Shown here: positions 40,380 through 51,830 of the stretch, piece after piece | Position numbering within the stretch: position 1 is the stretch's first letter | Layout of the letters: every line of letters begins with the position of its first letter | NCBI RefSeq assembly: GCF_905397275.1 | Contig: NZ_CAJPUY010000003.1 | Span: 248,001-312,000, forward strand | Source: Cupriavidus yeoncheonensis | GTDB lineage: Bacteria > Pseudomonadota > Gammaproteobacteria > Burkholderiales > Burkholderiaceae | Direction: 5' to 3' | Length of the DNA stretch: 64,000 nt | The notes under the pieces: model-generated | Told to the model about the DNA's origin: nothing | The model's input: the letters and a program-made list of their open reading frames with translations, nothing else | Database searches by the model: none | Position numbers and translations under genes: made by a program

Positions 40380-41687
40380 TCAGACGATGAGGATCGCGCG
40401 GAAGTCGTTCACGTTGGTGCGGGTCGGTTCGGTGACGATCAGGTCGTCCACGCCGGCAAAGAAGCCATAGCCGTCGTTGTTTTCCAGGTGCGCGCGGGCC
40501 GACAGGCCGCGTGCCGCGGCACGCGTCAGCGTGTCGGGCGTGAGCAGGGCGCCGGCGTTGTCTTCGGAACCATCGATGCCATCGGTGTCGCACGCAATCG
40601 CATGCACGCCGGGCAGGCCGTCGAGTGCGACGGCCAGCGACAGCAGGAACTCGGCATTGCGGCCGCCACGGCCCTTGCCGCGCACGGTGACGGTGGTTTC
40701 CCCGCCGGACAGCAGCACGCATGGCTTGCTGAACGGCTGGCCGTGCTGCGCAATCTGGCGTGCGATGGCGGCATGCACGACGGCCACGTCGCGGGCCTCG
40801 CCTTCGATGCAGTCGGACAGTATGTGCGCCTCGAAGCCGAGTTCGCGCGCGCGCGCCGCCGCGGCTTCGAGCGACTGCTGCGCGGTGGCCAGCGTCACGC
40901 TGCGGTGGCCGGCAAAGCGGGCGTCGCCGGGCTTGGGCGTTTCGCCCGCGCCGCTCTCCAGGTGCGCGCGCACATTGGCTGGCACATCGATGCCGTACTT
41001 GGCGATGACGGCGAGCGCGTCGGCGCAGGTGGTCGCATCGGGCAGCGTCGGGCCGCTTGCGATCAGCGTCGGGTCATCGCCGGGAATATCGGAAATCAGC
41101 AGGGTCTCGACGCGGCCCGGCGCGCAGTGCAGCGCCAGGCGGCCGCCCTTGAGCGCGGACAGGTGCTTGCGCACGCAGTTCATCTCGCCGATGCTCGCGC
41201 CGCTGCGCAGCAGCGCCTTGTTGACGGCCTGCTTGTCGGCCAGCGAGATGCCGGGCGCGGGCGCGGCCAGCAGGGCGGAGCCGCCGCCGGAGATCAGGCA
41301 CAGCACGAGGTCGTCGGCGCTCAGGCCCTGCACGAGTTCGACCATGCGCTGCGCGGCGCGGGCGCCGGCTTCATCGGGCACCGGATGCGCGGCCTCGACG
41401 ACTTCGATGCGCCTGCAGTCGGCACCGTGGCCATAGCGCGTCACCACCAGTCCGCTCAGCTCGCCCTGCCAGTGGGCTTCGACAGCCTGCGCCATCGCGG
41501 CGGCGGCCTTGCCGGCGCCGATCACCACCGTGCGGCCCTTGGGCGGCTGCGGCAGGTGCGGGGGCAGGCAGTGGCTGGCGCTGACCGACGCCACGGCGGT
41601 ATCGAACAGGTCGCGCAGCAGGGCACGCGGCTGGAGGCTGGGGCGCTGCGGGGTCAGCAGGGCGGCGCTGGTTTCGGTGTCGAGCAT
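40380..41687 (-). CDS. ttuD: Glycerate 2-kinase (TtuD/MOFRL family)
   Basis: 435 residues. Phosphorylates D-glycerate to 2-phosphoglycerate. Features: the N-terminal VVIGAGKAAAAMAQ, LISGGGSALLAAPAPG near residue 135, and the MOFRL domain with LLSGGETTVTVRGKGRGGRNAEF. It follows glxR by 117 nt and precedes pyk, completing glyoxylate to glycerate to pyruvate. Confidence 0.95.
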   Translation of the reverse strand: MLDTETSAALLTPQRPSLQPRALLRDLFDTAVASVSASHCLPPHLPQPPKGRTVVIGAGKAAAAMAQAVEAHWQGELSGLVVTRYGHGADCRRIEVVEAAHPVPDEAGARAAQRMVELVQGLSADDLVLCLISGGGSALLAAPAPGISLADKQAVNKALLRSGASIGEMNCVRKHLSALKGGRLALHCAPGRVETLLISDIPGDDPTLIASGPTLPDATTCADALAVIAKYGIDVPANVRAHLESGAGETPKPGDARFAGHRSVTLATAQQSLEAAAARARELGFEAHILSDCIEGEARDVAVVHAAIARQIAQHGQPFSKPCVLLSGGETTVTVRGKGRGGRNAEFLLSLAVALDGLPGVHAIACDTDGIDGSEDNAGALLTPDTLTRAAARGLSARAHLENNDGYGFFAGVDDLIVTEPTRTNVNDFRAILIV

Positions 41688-41713
41688 GGGGAATCCTGGG
41701 AACTGAAACTGAG

Positions 41714-41780
41714 GCCGTCCCCGGCGCAGGGGACGGCGTTTGCTGCAACTACAGGTACTGCGGGTACTGCGGTTACTGCG
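41714..41780 (-). other. Hairpin and 9-bp tandem repeat between glxR and ttuD
   Basis: A perfect 9-bp stem (41714-41722 with 41729-41737) with a 6-nt loop and no T run. Beside it, 41754-41780 holds three 9-bp units (GGTACTGCG twice, then GTTACTGCG). Possible mRNA processing or stabilising element. Confidence 0.45.
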
Positions 41781-41804
41781 GGAAGTGCGTGTACAACGAC
41801 GCGC

Positions 41805-42725
41805 TTACTTGGCGCTGGCGATGTCGTGGTTCGACATGATCTCGATCGCGCGGCACAGGGCCGAGTGGTCGGCCTTGCCGAAGCCGTTCGCGGCGCAGGT
41901 GTTGAACAGCTCTTGCGCGGTCGCGGTGTTCGGCAGTGCCACGCCCAGCGCCTTGGCGCCCTGCAGCGCGAGGTTCAGGTCCTTCTGGTGCAGTTCGATG
42001 CGGAAGCCCGGGTCGAAGGTGCGCTTGACCATGCGTTCGCCGTGCACTTCCAGGATGCGCGACGCGGCAAAGCCGCCCATCAGCGCCTGGCGCACGCGTG
42101 CCGGATCGGCACCGGCCTTCGACGCGAACAGCAGTGCTTCGGACACGGCCTGGATGTTCAGCGCGACGATGATCTGGTTGGCCACCTTGGTGGTCTGGCC
42201 ATCACCGTTGCCGCCCACCAGCGTGATGTTCTTGCCCATCAGCTCGAACAGCGGCTTGACCTGGTCGAACGCTTCTTCCGGACCGCCGACCATGATCGTC
42301 AGCGAGGCAGCCTTGGCGCCCACTTCACCACCGGACACCGGTGCGTCCAGGTACGAGGCGCCCAGCTTGTTGATGCGCGCGGCGAAATCCTTGGTCGCGA
42401 TCGGCGAGATCGAGCTCATGTCGACCACGATCTTGCTGTAGCTGGCTTCCTTGCCGGCGGCCTTGAACGCGGCGGCAACGCCCTTCTCGCTGAACAGCAC
42501 GGCTTCGACGTGCGGGGTGTCCGGCACCATGATGACGATGATGTCGGCGCGCTTGGCGACTTCCTCGGCGCTCGTGCACACGGTCACGCCGGCATCGACC
42601 AGGACCTGCGGGGCCGGGTTGACGTCATGCACGAACAGCGTGTGGCCGGCTGCGCGCAGGTGCCCCGCCATCGGTGCGCCCATGATGCCCAGACCGATGA
42701 AGCCGATATTGCGTTGGTTTGCCAT
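41805..42725 (-). CDS. glxR: Tartronate semialdehyde reductase
   Basis: 306 residues of the beta-hydroxyacid dehydrogenase family. Reduces tartronate semialdehyde to D-glycerate. Rossmann loop GFIGLGIMGAPMAGHL near residues 8-23, the DAPVSGGEVGA motif near 120 and catalytic lysine in GDGQTTKVANQI near 171. GGAGA precedes the ATG. Third gene of the operon. Confidence 0.96.
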   Translation of the reverse strand: MANQRNIGFIGLGIMGAPMAGHLRAAGHTLFVHDVNPAPQVLVDAGVTVCTSAEEVAKRADIIVIMVPDTPHVEAVLFSEKGVAAAFKAAGKEASYSKIVVDMSSISPIATKDFAARINKLGASYLDAPVSGGEVGAKAASLTIMVGGPEEAFDQVKPLFELMGKNITLVGGNGDGQTTKVANQIIVALNIQAVSEALLFASKAGADPARVRQALMGGFAASRILEVHGERMVKRTFDPGFRIELHQKDLNLALQGAKALGVALPNTATAQELFNTCAANGFGKADHSALCRAIEIMSNHDIASAK

Positions 42726-42794
42726 GTTGATGTCTCCGATTGGATGTTAAGTCTGTGATGGATAGCGTGGGCGGTAACCCGTTACTGCACGTTG

Positions 42795-43577
42795 TTACTG
42801 CACGCCGTGGGCGGCGCGCCAGCCCAGGCCGGCTTCGGTGGTGGTCTTCGGCTTGTACTCGCAGCCGATCCAGCCGGTGTAGCCGATCTCGTCCAGGTAC
42901 TTGAACAGGAAGGGGTAGTTCAGCTCGCCCGTGCCCGGCTCGTTGCGGCCCGGGTTGTCGGCCAGCTGCACATGCTTGATCTTCGGCAGGTTGGCCTTGA
43001 TGGTGTTGGCGATTTCGCCTTCCATGCGCTGCATGTGATAGATGTCGTACTGCACGTAGAGGTTGGGCGCGTTGACCTGGTTGATCAGGTCCACGGCCTG
43101 CTGCGTGCGCGACAGGAAGAAGCCCGGGATATCGAAGGTGTTGATCGGCTCGATCAGCAGGTCGATATGCTCGGCGGCCAGCGCGTTGGCGGCGAAGCGC
43201 AGGTTCTCCACCAGCGTTTCCTGCGCCTGCTCGCGCTTCACGTTCTGCGGCTGGATGCCGACCAGGCAGTTGAGCTGGCGCACGCCCAGCACCTTGGCGT
43301 ACTTGATGGCCTCGCCCACGCCGTCCTGGAACTCGCCGACACGGTCCGGGTGGCAGGCAATGCCGCGCTCGCCCGCATCCCACTTGCCGGCCGGCAGGTT
43401 GTGCAGCACCAGGTCGAGCTGGAAACGGTTCAGGCGGTCCGCGATCTGGTCCGCGTGGAACGCATACGGAAACAGGAATTCCACGCCGCGGAAGCCCGCG
43501 CGTGCAGCGGCTTCGAAGCGGTCGAGAAAGCCGACTTCGTTGAACAGCATGGTGAGGTTTGCCGCAAGTTTGGTCAT
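42795..43577 (-). CDS. hyi: Hydroxypyruvate isomerase
   Basis: 260 residues with the xylose-isomerase-like TIM-barrel fold. Interconverts hydroxypyruvate and tartronate semialdehyde. Blocks include LTMLFNEVGFLDRF, AARAGFRGVEFLFPY, LIEPINTFDIPGFFLSRTQQA, NLYVQYDIYHMQRMEGE and WIGCEYKP, which hold the metal-binding Glu and His residues. GGAGAG precedes the ATG. Confidence 0.96.
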   Translation of the reverse strand: MTKLAANLTMLFNEVGFLDRFEAAARAGFRGVEFLFPYAFHADQIADRLNRFQLDLVLHNLPAGKWDAGERGIACHPDRVGEFQDGVGEAIKYAKVLGVRQLNCLVGIQPQNVKREQAQETLVENLRFAANALAAEHIDLLIEPINTFDIPGFFLSRTQQAVDLINQVNAPNLYVQYDIYHMQRMEGEIANTIKANLPKIKHVQLADNPGRNEPGTGELNYPFLFKYLDEIGYTGWIGCEYKPKTTTEAGLGWRAAHGVQ

Positions 43578-43661
43578 GAATCTCTCCGGTTTAATTGTGG
43601 TTGTCGCTCCGCCGGTGCGGAGCCATTACTGCGCGTGCTGCAAAAACTGGGGGCGCCGACA

Positions 43662-43694
43662 GCGGCGCGGGCTGGTTTTTTTTGCCCGCGCCGC
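43662..43694 (-). other. Strong hairpin between gcl and hyi
   Basis: A perfect 11-bp GC stem (43662-43672 with 43684-43694). Its loop holds eight T residues on the plus strand, so the transcript carries an A-rich loop. There is no T run after the stem, so it looks like a stabiliser rather than a terminator. Confidence 0.4.
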
Positions 43695-43708
43695 TTGGGG
43701 AGGCTTGC

Positions 43709-45493
<1,785 letters not shown>

Positions 45494-45775
45494 GATCTTG
45501 TCTCCAGTTGGGGTGGGTTTTCCGTTGGAGTTGATCCTATTCCCGCAGCCGGTGTGGGATAAAGGGAAGCGAGATCAGTTGATTCGATACCTGGAGTTTG
45601 CAATGTGGCCCTGGAAGGCGCGACGGACGGTCGGCGCCCATGCCGCGCGCGCCGGGATTCGAGATGACGTGTGATGATCTGGATACGTGAACGCTTTCCG
45701 CTGCGCGCGGCTGCGGCGACAATGGCGGGATCGGCCCCGCCGCGCCGACTCCAAACCACCACCTTCCCGAGCGCC

Positions 45776-46555
45776 ATGTACTCCCGGCTACCGTCCACCT
45801 ACGAACTGCTCGAAGCCCTGGCCGCCGCGCCGGCGCCCGCGCCCGTGCCGGCATCCGTCAGTGCGGCGGGGGTGACGCCCTGGGCGCAGCGGCTTGGCCG
45901 GGGTCTGTGGCTGGGCTTCGTGGTCACGCTGGTGGCAACCCTGCTCGCGGCCACCGGGCTGGCGGTCTGGCGGCTGGTGCTGAAGCATCCGCTGGCACCA
46001 TGGTCGGTCCGGCTGGCCGAGGCGCTGCTGGTGCTGTGCGCCGCGTGCTATGCGGGGGCGGGACTGATGCGCCTGCCGCGCGTGCTGGCAATCGTGCGCA
46101 ACCCGCTGCGCTGGCAGGCCGGCCAGATGGATCTGGACAGCGCCATCGAGAACGCGCTGCTGCGCCGGCTGGGGCGGATTCCTCCGCTGCAGCTGCAGGC
46201 GCGGCAACGGCGGGTGGCCTTGCAGATCCGGTTGTGGGAAGGGATGGCGCGTACCGTCGGCCTGCTGCTTGCACTGGCGCCCGCGGCGCTGGTGCTCGTG
46301 AGCGGGTTGCATCCGCTGCCGCATCAGGCCGGGATGAAGGGGACTTTGCTATGGCTTTACGCCGTGATGGTGGTCGTCGGCGGGGCGTTCTGCCTCTATG
46401 TGCATGTCCAATGCAGCCGGCCGCTGCGGCGGCTGTCGCATGTGCTGGGGGAGGCGGCGGAGATCAATGCGCGGGTTGGTGCGCAGGTGGGTGCGCAGGT
46501 TGGTGCGCGGCGCGCGCAGCCGGCTCCTTCCAGCCAGCCGGCCGCCGCGCAGTAG
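45776..46555 (+). CDS. Membrane protein of unknown function
   Basis: 259 residues from ATG 45776. An Ala/Pro-rich N-terminus leads to four hydrophobic helices at about 45-70, 82-100, 165-185 and 190-215. The C-terminus has a short repeat (VGAQVGAQVGARR) encoded by a 12-bp DNA tandem repeat at about 46477-46511. No family recognised. It is divergent from gcl. Confidence 0.7.
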   Translation: MYSRLPSTYELLEALAAAPAPAPVPASVSAAGVTPWAQRLGRGLWLGFVVTLVATLLAATGLAVWRLVLKHPLAPWSVRLAEALLVLCAACYAGAGLMRLPRVLAIVRNPLRWQAGQMDLDSAIENALLRRLGRIPPLQLQARQRRVALQIRLWEGMARTVGLLLALAPAALVLVSGLHPLPHQAGMKGTLLWLYAVMVVVGGAFCLYVHVQCSRPLRRLSHVLGEAAEINARVGAQVGAQVGARRAQPAPSSQPAAAQ

Positions 46556-46568
46556 GAGGGGGGCGCGT

Positions 46569-47783
46569 TCAGTCCGCCACCAGGTAGGTCTGCGCCAGCC
46601 GCACCCAGGCCGCGGCGCCGAGCGGCAACACGGCATCGTTGAAGTCATAGCCCGGGTTATGCACCATGCATCCCCCGAACTCGCCTTCGCCGTTGCCGAG
46701 AATCAGATAGCACCCCGGCACCGCATTGAGCATCCACGCAAAATCCTCGCTGCCATTGAGCCCCTTGGGCGCCTGCGTGACCACGTTTTCCGCACCGACC
46801 AGTTCCGCGCATACCCGCTGCGCGAGCTGCGTTTCCGCTTCGGTATTGACCATCGGCGGCGTGAGCTGACGGTAGTCGATCTGTGCTTCCACGCCATGCG
46901 CCTGTGCCGTCAGCGACACGATCTCGCGGATGCGCTGCTCCACCAGCGCACGCGTCTCCGCACGTGCCGCGCGCACGTTCAGGCCGATCGTCACGGACTC
47001 GGGAATGACGTTGTGCGTGGCGCCCCCACGGATGAAGCCGACCGACACCACGGCGGTGTCATCGGGCGCGACATTGCGCGCCACCACGGTCTGCAGCGCG
47101 GTGACAATGGCCGCCGATGCGGCGATGGGGTCGCGCGCGCGGTGCGGCATGGCGCCGTGGCCGCCCACGCCCTTGATCGTGACGTCGGCCACATCGGACG
47201 ACAGACTGACCGGGCCCGGCAGCACGCGGAAGGTGCCGGCGGGTACGCCCGGCATGTTGTGCAGCGCGAACACCGCGTCGCACGGGAATCGTTCAAACAG
47301 CCCGTCCTCGATCATCGCGCGGGCGCCGCACAGGTTCTCCTCGTCGGGCTGGAAGATCAGGTTCAGCGTGCCGTCGAAATCGGGGTGGTCGGCCAGCGCC
47401 TTGGCCGCGGCCAGCAGGATCGCGGTATGGCCGTCGTGGCCGCAAGCATGCATCTTGCCGTGCAGCTTGCTGGCGTAGGGCAGGCCGGTGGCCTCGACGA
47501 CCGGTAGCGCGTCCATGTCGGCGCGGATACCCAGGCGGCGCTTGCCGCTGCCGCGCTTGAGCTGCCCCACCACGCCACTCCTGCCGATGCCGGTGTGGAC
47601 TTCGTAGCCCCATGCGGCGAGCAGTGTGGCCACGAGCCTGCTGGTCGCGCCGACCTCGAAGCCGAGTTCGGGTTGCGCATGGATCTGGCGGCGGATGCCG
47701 ACGAAGGTCTCGGCGTCGATCTCGATGTTCGGCAGCAGGTGCGGCAGGTATTGGAAGGGCTTGAGTGTGGGTGCGCGGGTCAT
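46569..47783 (-). CDS. M20 amidohydrolase, hippurate hydrolase-like
   Basis: 404 residues from ATG 47783 (GGAG upstream). Two-domain M20D peptidase with the metal blocks ADMDALPV, ACGHDGHTA and FQPDEENLCGARAMIEDG, a dimerisation domain starting VTIKGVGGHGAMPH, and the last His in MVHNPGYDFND. It hydrolyses N-acyl or N-aryl amino acids. The MFS gene just upstream on the same strand (29 nt) probably imports its substrate. Confidence 0.9.
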   Translation of the reverse strand: MTRAPTLKPFQYLPHLLPNIEIDAETFVGIRRQIHAQPELGFEVGATSRLVATLLAAWGYEVHTGIGRSGVVGQLKRGSGKRRLGIRADMDALPVVEATGLPYASKLHGKMHACGHDGHTAILLAAAKALADHPDFDGTLNLIFQPDEENLCGARAMIEDGLFERFPCDAVFALHNMPGVPAGTFRVLPGPVSLSSDVADVTIKGVGGHGAMPHRARDPIAASAAIVTALQTVVARNVAPDDTAVVSVGFIRGGATHNVIPESVTIGLNVRAARAETRALVEQRIREIVSLTAQAHGVEAQIDYRQLTPPMVNTEAETQLAQRVCAELVGAENVVTQAPKGLNGSEDFAWMLNAVPGCYLILGNGEGEFGGCMVHNPGYDFNDAVLPLGAAAWVRLAQTYLVAD

Positions 47784-47812
47784 GGATCGGGTCTCCGGGA
47801 GAATGGTGGGAA

Positions 47813-49108
47813 TCAGTGTGCGCGGCGTTCGCGGATGCTCAGCACGGCGATCAGCGTGATGACGCTGCAGACCAGCATGTACCAGGCCGGCGACAGCGGA
47901 TTGCCGGTGCGCGAGAGCAGGCACGTGACGATGAACTGCGACGAGCCGCCGAATACGGTCACGCCCACGCTGTAGATCACCGACAGGCCGCTGGCGCGCA
48001 CGCTGGCGGGCAGCATCTCCAGCATCATCAGGAACATCGGCGTGGTGCCCAGGTTGATGCCCGCGGTCAGCAGCGCCGACAGGCACAGCACCAGCGGCAC
48101 GCTCGGGTAGGCGTTGATCAGCCAGAAGGCCGGGTAGACAGCCAGCATGCTGAACACCAGCGATGCCACCACCAGCGGCTTGCGCTTGGTCAGGCGGTCG
48201 GCCAGGCGCCCCGCAATCAGCGATACCACTGTCAGCGTGATCCCGGTCACGCAGCCCGACAGGAACGACAGCGACGGCGGCATCTTCAGCACGCGGATCA
48301 TGTAGGTCGGCATGAAGAACACCACCAGGTACATGGTCGCGGTGCCGGCCGTGGTGGCCAGGATGCCCTTCACCACGGTGGCCCAGTGGTGGCGGAACAG
48401 CTCGCCGAGCGGGCTCGGCGCGTGGGCGTCAGCCTGGTGCGTTTCATCGAGGTTGGCGCGGATGTAGAGGCCCACCGGCGCGATCAGCAGGCCGACCAGG
48501 AACGGCAGGCGCCAGCCCCAGCTTTCCAGCGATTCGGTCGGCAGCAGCGTGTATAGGGCTGCGCCGGTCAGCGCGCCCAGCAGCGCCGAGATGCCCTGGC
48601 TGCCGAGCTGCCAGCTCACGCGCCAGCCGCGACCGCGCACGCCGCCGGATTCCATCAGCATGGCGGTCGACGCACCGATCTCGCCGCCCAGCGAAAAGCC
48701 CTGCAACAAGCGGCCGGCCAGGATCATCAGCGAACCGAACACGCCCGCCGACGCATACGGCGGCGCCAGCGCGATGCACAGCGTGCCCGCCACCATCAGA
48801 GCGATGGTCAGCGTCATGGCGTTCTTGCGGCCCCGACGGTCGGCGTAGCTGCCGATCACGACGCCGCCAAGCGGTCGCATCACGAAGCCGATGCCGAAGG
48901 TGGCCACGGCCAGCAGCAGCGAACCGTATGGGTTGTCGGACGGGAAGAACAGTTTGCCGATCAGCAGCGAGAAGAAGCTGTAGACGGTGAAGTCGAACAT
49001 CTCCAGCGCATTGCCGAGCGAGCAGGCGGCAATCAGGCGGAACTGGCTTTGCGGGCGCGCCGGCGTGGCGAGCGTGCCGGTGCCGGCGGCGAGGGTGGCG
49101 TCGTTCAT
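47813..49108 (-). CDS. MFS transporter, metabolite:H+ symporter type
   Basis: 431 residues from ATG 49108 with TGGAGA upstream. About twelve membrane helices. The loop 2-3 motif is GSYADRRGRKNAM (near 95), and the MHS-type blocks FRLIAACSLGNALEMFDFTVYSFF and GFVMRPLGG are present. The family takes up organic acids or zwitterions with a proton. Operon with the amidohydrolase. The substrate is unknown. Confidence 0.9.
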   Translation of the reverse strand: MNDATLAAGTGTLATPARPQSQFRLIAACSLGNALEMFDFTVYSFFSLLIGKLFFPSDNPYGSLLLAVATFGIGFVMRPLGGVVIGSYADRRGRKNAMTLTIALMVAGTLCIALAPPYASAGVFGSLMILAGRLLQGFSLGGEIGASTAMLMESGGVRGRGWRVSWQLGSQGISALLGALTGAALYTLLPTESLESWGWRLPFLVGLLIAPVGLYIRANLDETHQADAHAPSPLGELFRHHWATVVKGILATTAGTATMYLVVFFMPTYMIRVLKMPPSLSFLSGCVTGITLTVVSLIAGRLADRLTKRKPLVVASLVFSMLAVYPAFWLINAYPSVPLVLCLSALLTAGINLGTTPMFLMMLEMLPASVRASGLSVIYSVGVTVFGGSSQFIVTCLLSRTGNPLSPAWYMLVCSVITLIAVLSIRERRAH

Positions 49109-49435
49109 GCGGTCTCCACGAACTGGTGGGTGGGGGCGCACGCGGGAGCCGGTCTTGTCCGTGCCGGGTCATCGGGATCCGCGTTGGCTGCGATGAAGTA
49201 TTCAGGCAAACGCGGCGGGACAAAAAATCATATATTTTCATATTGATAACCAAATCGAATCACCGTCATAACCGGTTGCCCGCGGATATCGGGACAACTA
49301 CCGATGCCGGGGCGAAACCCAGTGCCGGCGCGGGATGGCGGGAAAGCGGCGTGCGCCGCGCATGGATCGCGCAAGCCCGCTGACGGGGCGTGCTGCACTG
49401 CATGCGGGCGCACGGCATCACGAAACAGGGGACCG
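49109..49435. other. Divergent promoter region, AT-rich
   Basis: No gene. An AT-rich patch at about 49221-49260 stands out from the GC-rich surroundings and lies between the leftward MFS gene and the rightward LysR gene. LysR regulators bind such sites, so it is the likely control region for both. Confidence 0.5.
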
Positions 49436-50386
49436 ATGAAGCTGCAACAACTGCGCATCCTGCTGGCCGTGGCCGAGCACGGCAGCATCCATGAGGCGGC
49501 GCGCGCGCTGCATATCTCGCAGCCGGCGCTGTCCAAGGCGATCGCGGAGCTCGAACGCGAACTGGGCGTCACGCTGATGTCGCGCTCGGTGCGCGGCGTG
49601 AGCCTGACGGCCTATGGCGTGGCGCTGGTGAAGCGGGCGAGCGTGGTGGAACAGGAGCTGCGGCATGCGCTGGAAGACATCGAGTCGATCCGCGGCCATG
49701 CCGAGGCCGAGCTCAATATCGGCTTTACCGCGGTGGCTTCGAGCGGGCCGCTGCCGGACGCCATGGCGGCGTTCCGCCAGCGCTTCCCGAATGTCGCGCT
49801 GCGCGGCTTCGAACTGCGTCCGCAGCAGATCCAGGAAGGGCTGCGCGAAGGGCGACTGGACCTGGGGCTGATCTCCACCAACAGCGGACCGGGATCGGCG
49901 TCGTTCCAGTGGGAGCCGCTGTTCTCGGTCGGCATGAAGCTGGCCGTGCGCACCGGCCACCCGCTGCGGCGCGCGCGGCGCCTGCGGCCGCTGCTCGATG
50001 CCGATTGGCTGGTGCTCGATCCGGTGGACGACGCCGGCAGCCCGCTGGCCAGCCTGATGCGCCTGCACCGGCTGGAAATGCCGCGGCGCGTGGTGCAGAG
50101 CGCATCGAACCTGCTCGGCCTGCAGCTGGCGACCAAGACGGACCTCGTCAGCATGTGGTCGGATTTCGTCTTCTTCGGCACCGGCGGCCCGCTGCAACTG
50201 GTACGCGACGCGCTCGTGCCGCTGCCGATCCAGGACGAACTGCCCGATTTCCGCGTGTTCCTGGTCTACCGCTCGGTGGACCTGATGACCCATGTCTGCG
50301 CGGAATTCGTGCGCGAGGTGCGTCATTGTGCCCGCCAGATGGGCGAGCCGCTGGCCACCATGCGCAAGTCCCGATCCGCTTCATAA
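49436..50386 (+). CDS. LysR-family transcriptional regulator
   Basis: 316 residues. The N-terminal winged helix (LRILLAVAEHGSIHEAARALHISQPALSKAIAELE, 6-40) is followed by an effector domain starting near 90. It is divergent from the MFS/amidohydrolase operon, the usual LysR arrangement, so it probably controls that operon. Confidence 0.93.
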   Translation: MKLQQLRILLAVAEHGSIHEAARALHISQPALSKAIAELERELGVTLMSRSVRGVSLTAYGVALVKRASVVEQELRHALEDIESIRGHAEAELNIGFTAVASSGPLPDAMAAFRQRFPNVALRGFELRPQQIQEGLREGRLDLGLISTNSGPGSASFQWEPLFSVGMKLAVRTGHPLRRARRLRPLLDADWLVLDPVDDAGSPLASLMRLHRLEMPRRVVQSASNLLGLQLATKTDLVSMWSDFVFFGTGGPLQLVRDALVPLPIQDELPDFRVFLVYRSVDLMTHVCAEFVREVRHCARQMGEPLATMRKSRSAS

Positions 50387-50450
50387 GTGCCGGCAAGGTG
50401 CCAGCGCCGCGCCGATGCCGCACAATGGCGGCCAGGAGACGCAACACCCT

Positions 50451-51365
50451 ATGGACAAACTCAAACAGATAGAAGCCTTTATCGCCGTAGTCGAACACGG
50501 CAGCATGGCCGCCGCCGCGCTGACCCAGGACGTCACGCCGGTGATGATCGGGCGCCGCATCAACGCGCTGGAGGCGCGCATCGGCGTCAAGCTGCTGCAC
50601 CGCTCGACGCGGCGCATCGTGGTGACGGAGCAGGGCGCCGTGTTCATGGAGCAGTGCAAGAAGGCACTGGCCGACCTGGACCGCGCCGAGATGCTGATCG
50701 CCGAAGGCAAGCACAAGGCCACTGGCCACCTGATCGTGTCGGCCCCGGCCGCGTTCGGGCGCAAGCACGTGGCGCCGCACGCGCCGGGCTTCCTGGCGGC
50801 GAACCCGGAAGTGCAGATTTCCTTCAACCTGACCGACCGCGTGGTGGACCTGGTGCGCGAAGGGTATGACGTGGGCATCCGCATCGGCGGCGCCATCGAC
50901 CCGAACTTCGTGGCGATCAGGCTGGCCACGAACAAGCGCGTGGTATGCGGCACGCCCGCCTACTTTGCGAAGCACGGCGTGCCGCTCACGCTCGACGACC
51001 TGCAGCACCACAACTGCCTGGCCTTCAACCTGCAGGGCGGCCAGCAGCGCGGCTGGTACTTCCAGCAGAACGGCAAGACCGTGACGGTGCGCGTCAACGG
51101 CAACCTCGACTGCAACGACGGCGAGCTGCTGCACCGCTGGACCGGCGAGCACCTGGGCCTGGGCTGGCGCTCCACGTGGGAGATCCTGCCGCAACTGGAA
51201 AGCGGCGAGCTGGTCACGGTGCTCGACGAGTACGCATTGCCGGACTACGACATCCTGGCCGTGTACCCGCAGCAGCGTCCGGTGCCGGCCAAGATCCGCT
51301 TCTTCATCGAGCACCTGAAGACACAGTTCGCGCAACCGGGCTACTGGACCGGGCGCAGCGGCTGA
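50451..51365 (+). CDS. LysR-family transcriptional regulator
   Basis: 304 residues from ATG 50451. The winged helix is IEAFIAVVEHGSMAAAALTQDVTPVMIGRRINALE, and the effector domain (from about 90) has the GYDVGIRIG block common in the CrgA-type group. Its target is not clear from context. A DUF2784 gene follows at once. Confidence 0.92.
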   Translation: MDKLKQIEAFIAVVEHGSMAAAALTQDVTPVMIGRRINALEARIGVKLLHRSTRRIVVTEQGAVFMEQCKKALADLDRAEMLIAEGKHKATGHLIVSAPAAFGRKHVAPHAPGFLAANPEVQISFNLTDRVVDLVREGYDVGIRIGGAIDPNFVAIRLATNKRVVCGTPAYFAKHGVPLTLDDLQHHNCLAFNLQGGQQRGWYFQQNGKTVTVRVNGNLDCNDGELLHRWTGEHLGLGWRSTWEILPQLESGELVTVLDEYALPDYDILAVYPQQRPVPAKIRFFIEHLKTQFAQPGYWTGRSG

Positions 51366-51370
51366 CCGAG

Positions 51371-51745
51371 ATGCGGGGAGGGGCGACGGCGGGTTGGCTG
51401 GCGGACCTGGTGGTCGTGATCCACTTCCTGTTCATCGCGTTCGTGGCGGGTGGCGCGCTGCTGATGTTCCGATGGCCCCGCGTGGCGTGGGTACACCTGC
51501 CGGCGGCAGCGTGGGGCGTGTTCGTGGAGTGGTCGGGGCGAATCTGTCCGCTCACGCCGCTGGAGAATGCCTTGCGTCGCGCGGCGGGCGAGGCGGGATA
51601 TGGTGGCGGGTTTGTCGAGCGATATCTGTTGCCGGTGATTTATCCGGCGGGGCTGACGACCGGGATTCAGCTCTGGTTGGGGACGTTCGTGCTGCTGCTC
51701 AACGTGGTGATCTACGCGGTCTGGTGGCGATCGTCACGTTCATGA
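51371..51745 (+). CDS. DUF2784 membrane protein
   Basis: 124 residues with helices at about 8-30, 38-52 and 95-118. The CPLTPLEN motif (near 58-66) is the family mark. It starts 5 nt after the LysR stop. No activity is known. Confidence 0.82.
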   Translation: MRGGATAGWLADLVVVIHFLFIAFVAGGALLMFRWPRVAWVHLPAAAWGVFVEWSGRICPLTPLENALRRAAGEAGYGGGFVERYLLPVIYPAGLTTGIQLWLGTFVLLLNVVIYAVWWRSSRS

Positions 51746-51830
51746 CCATTGACACCCGTGACCCGGCGGTGCCTCCCTCTCTCGCTTGCAGGAGAGGGGA
51801 GCACGGCAGCGGTGAAGCGGAACGCGCCGC

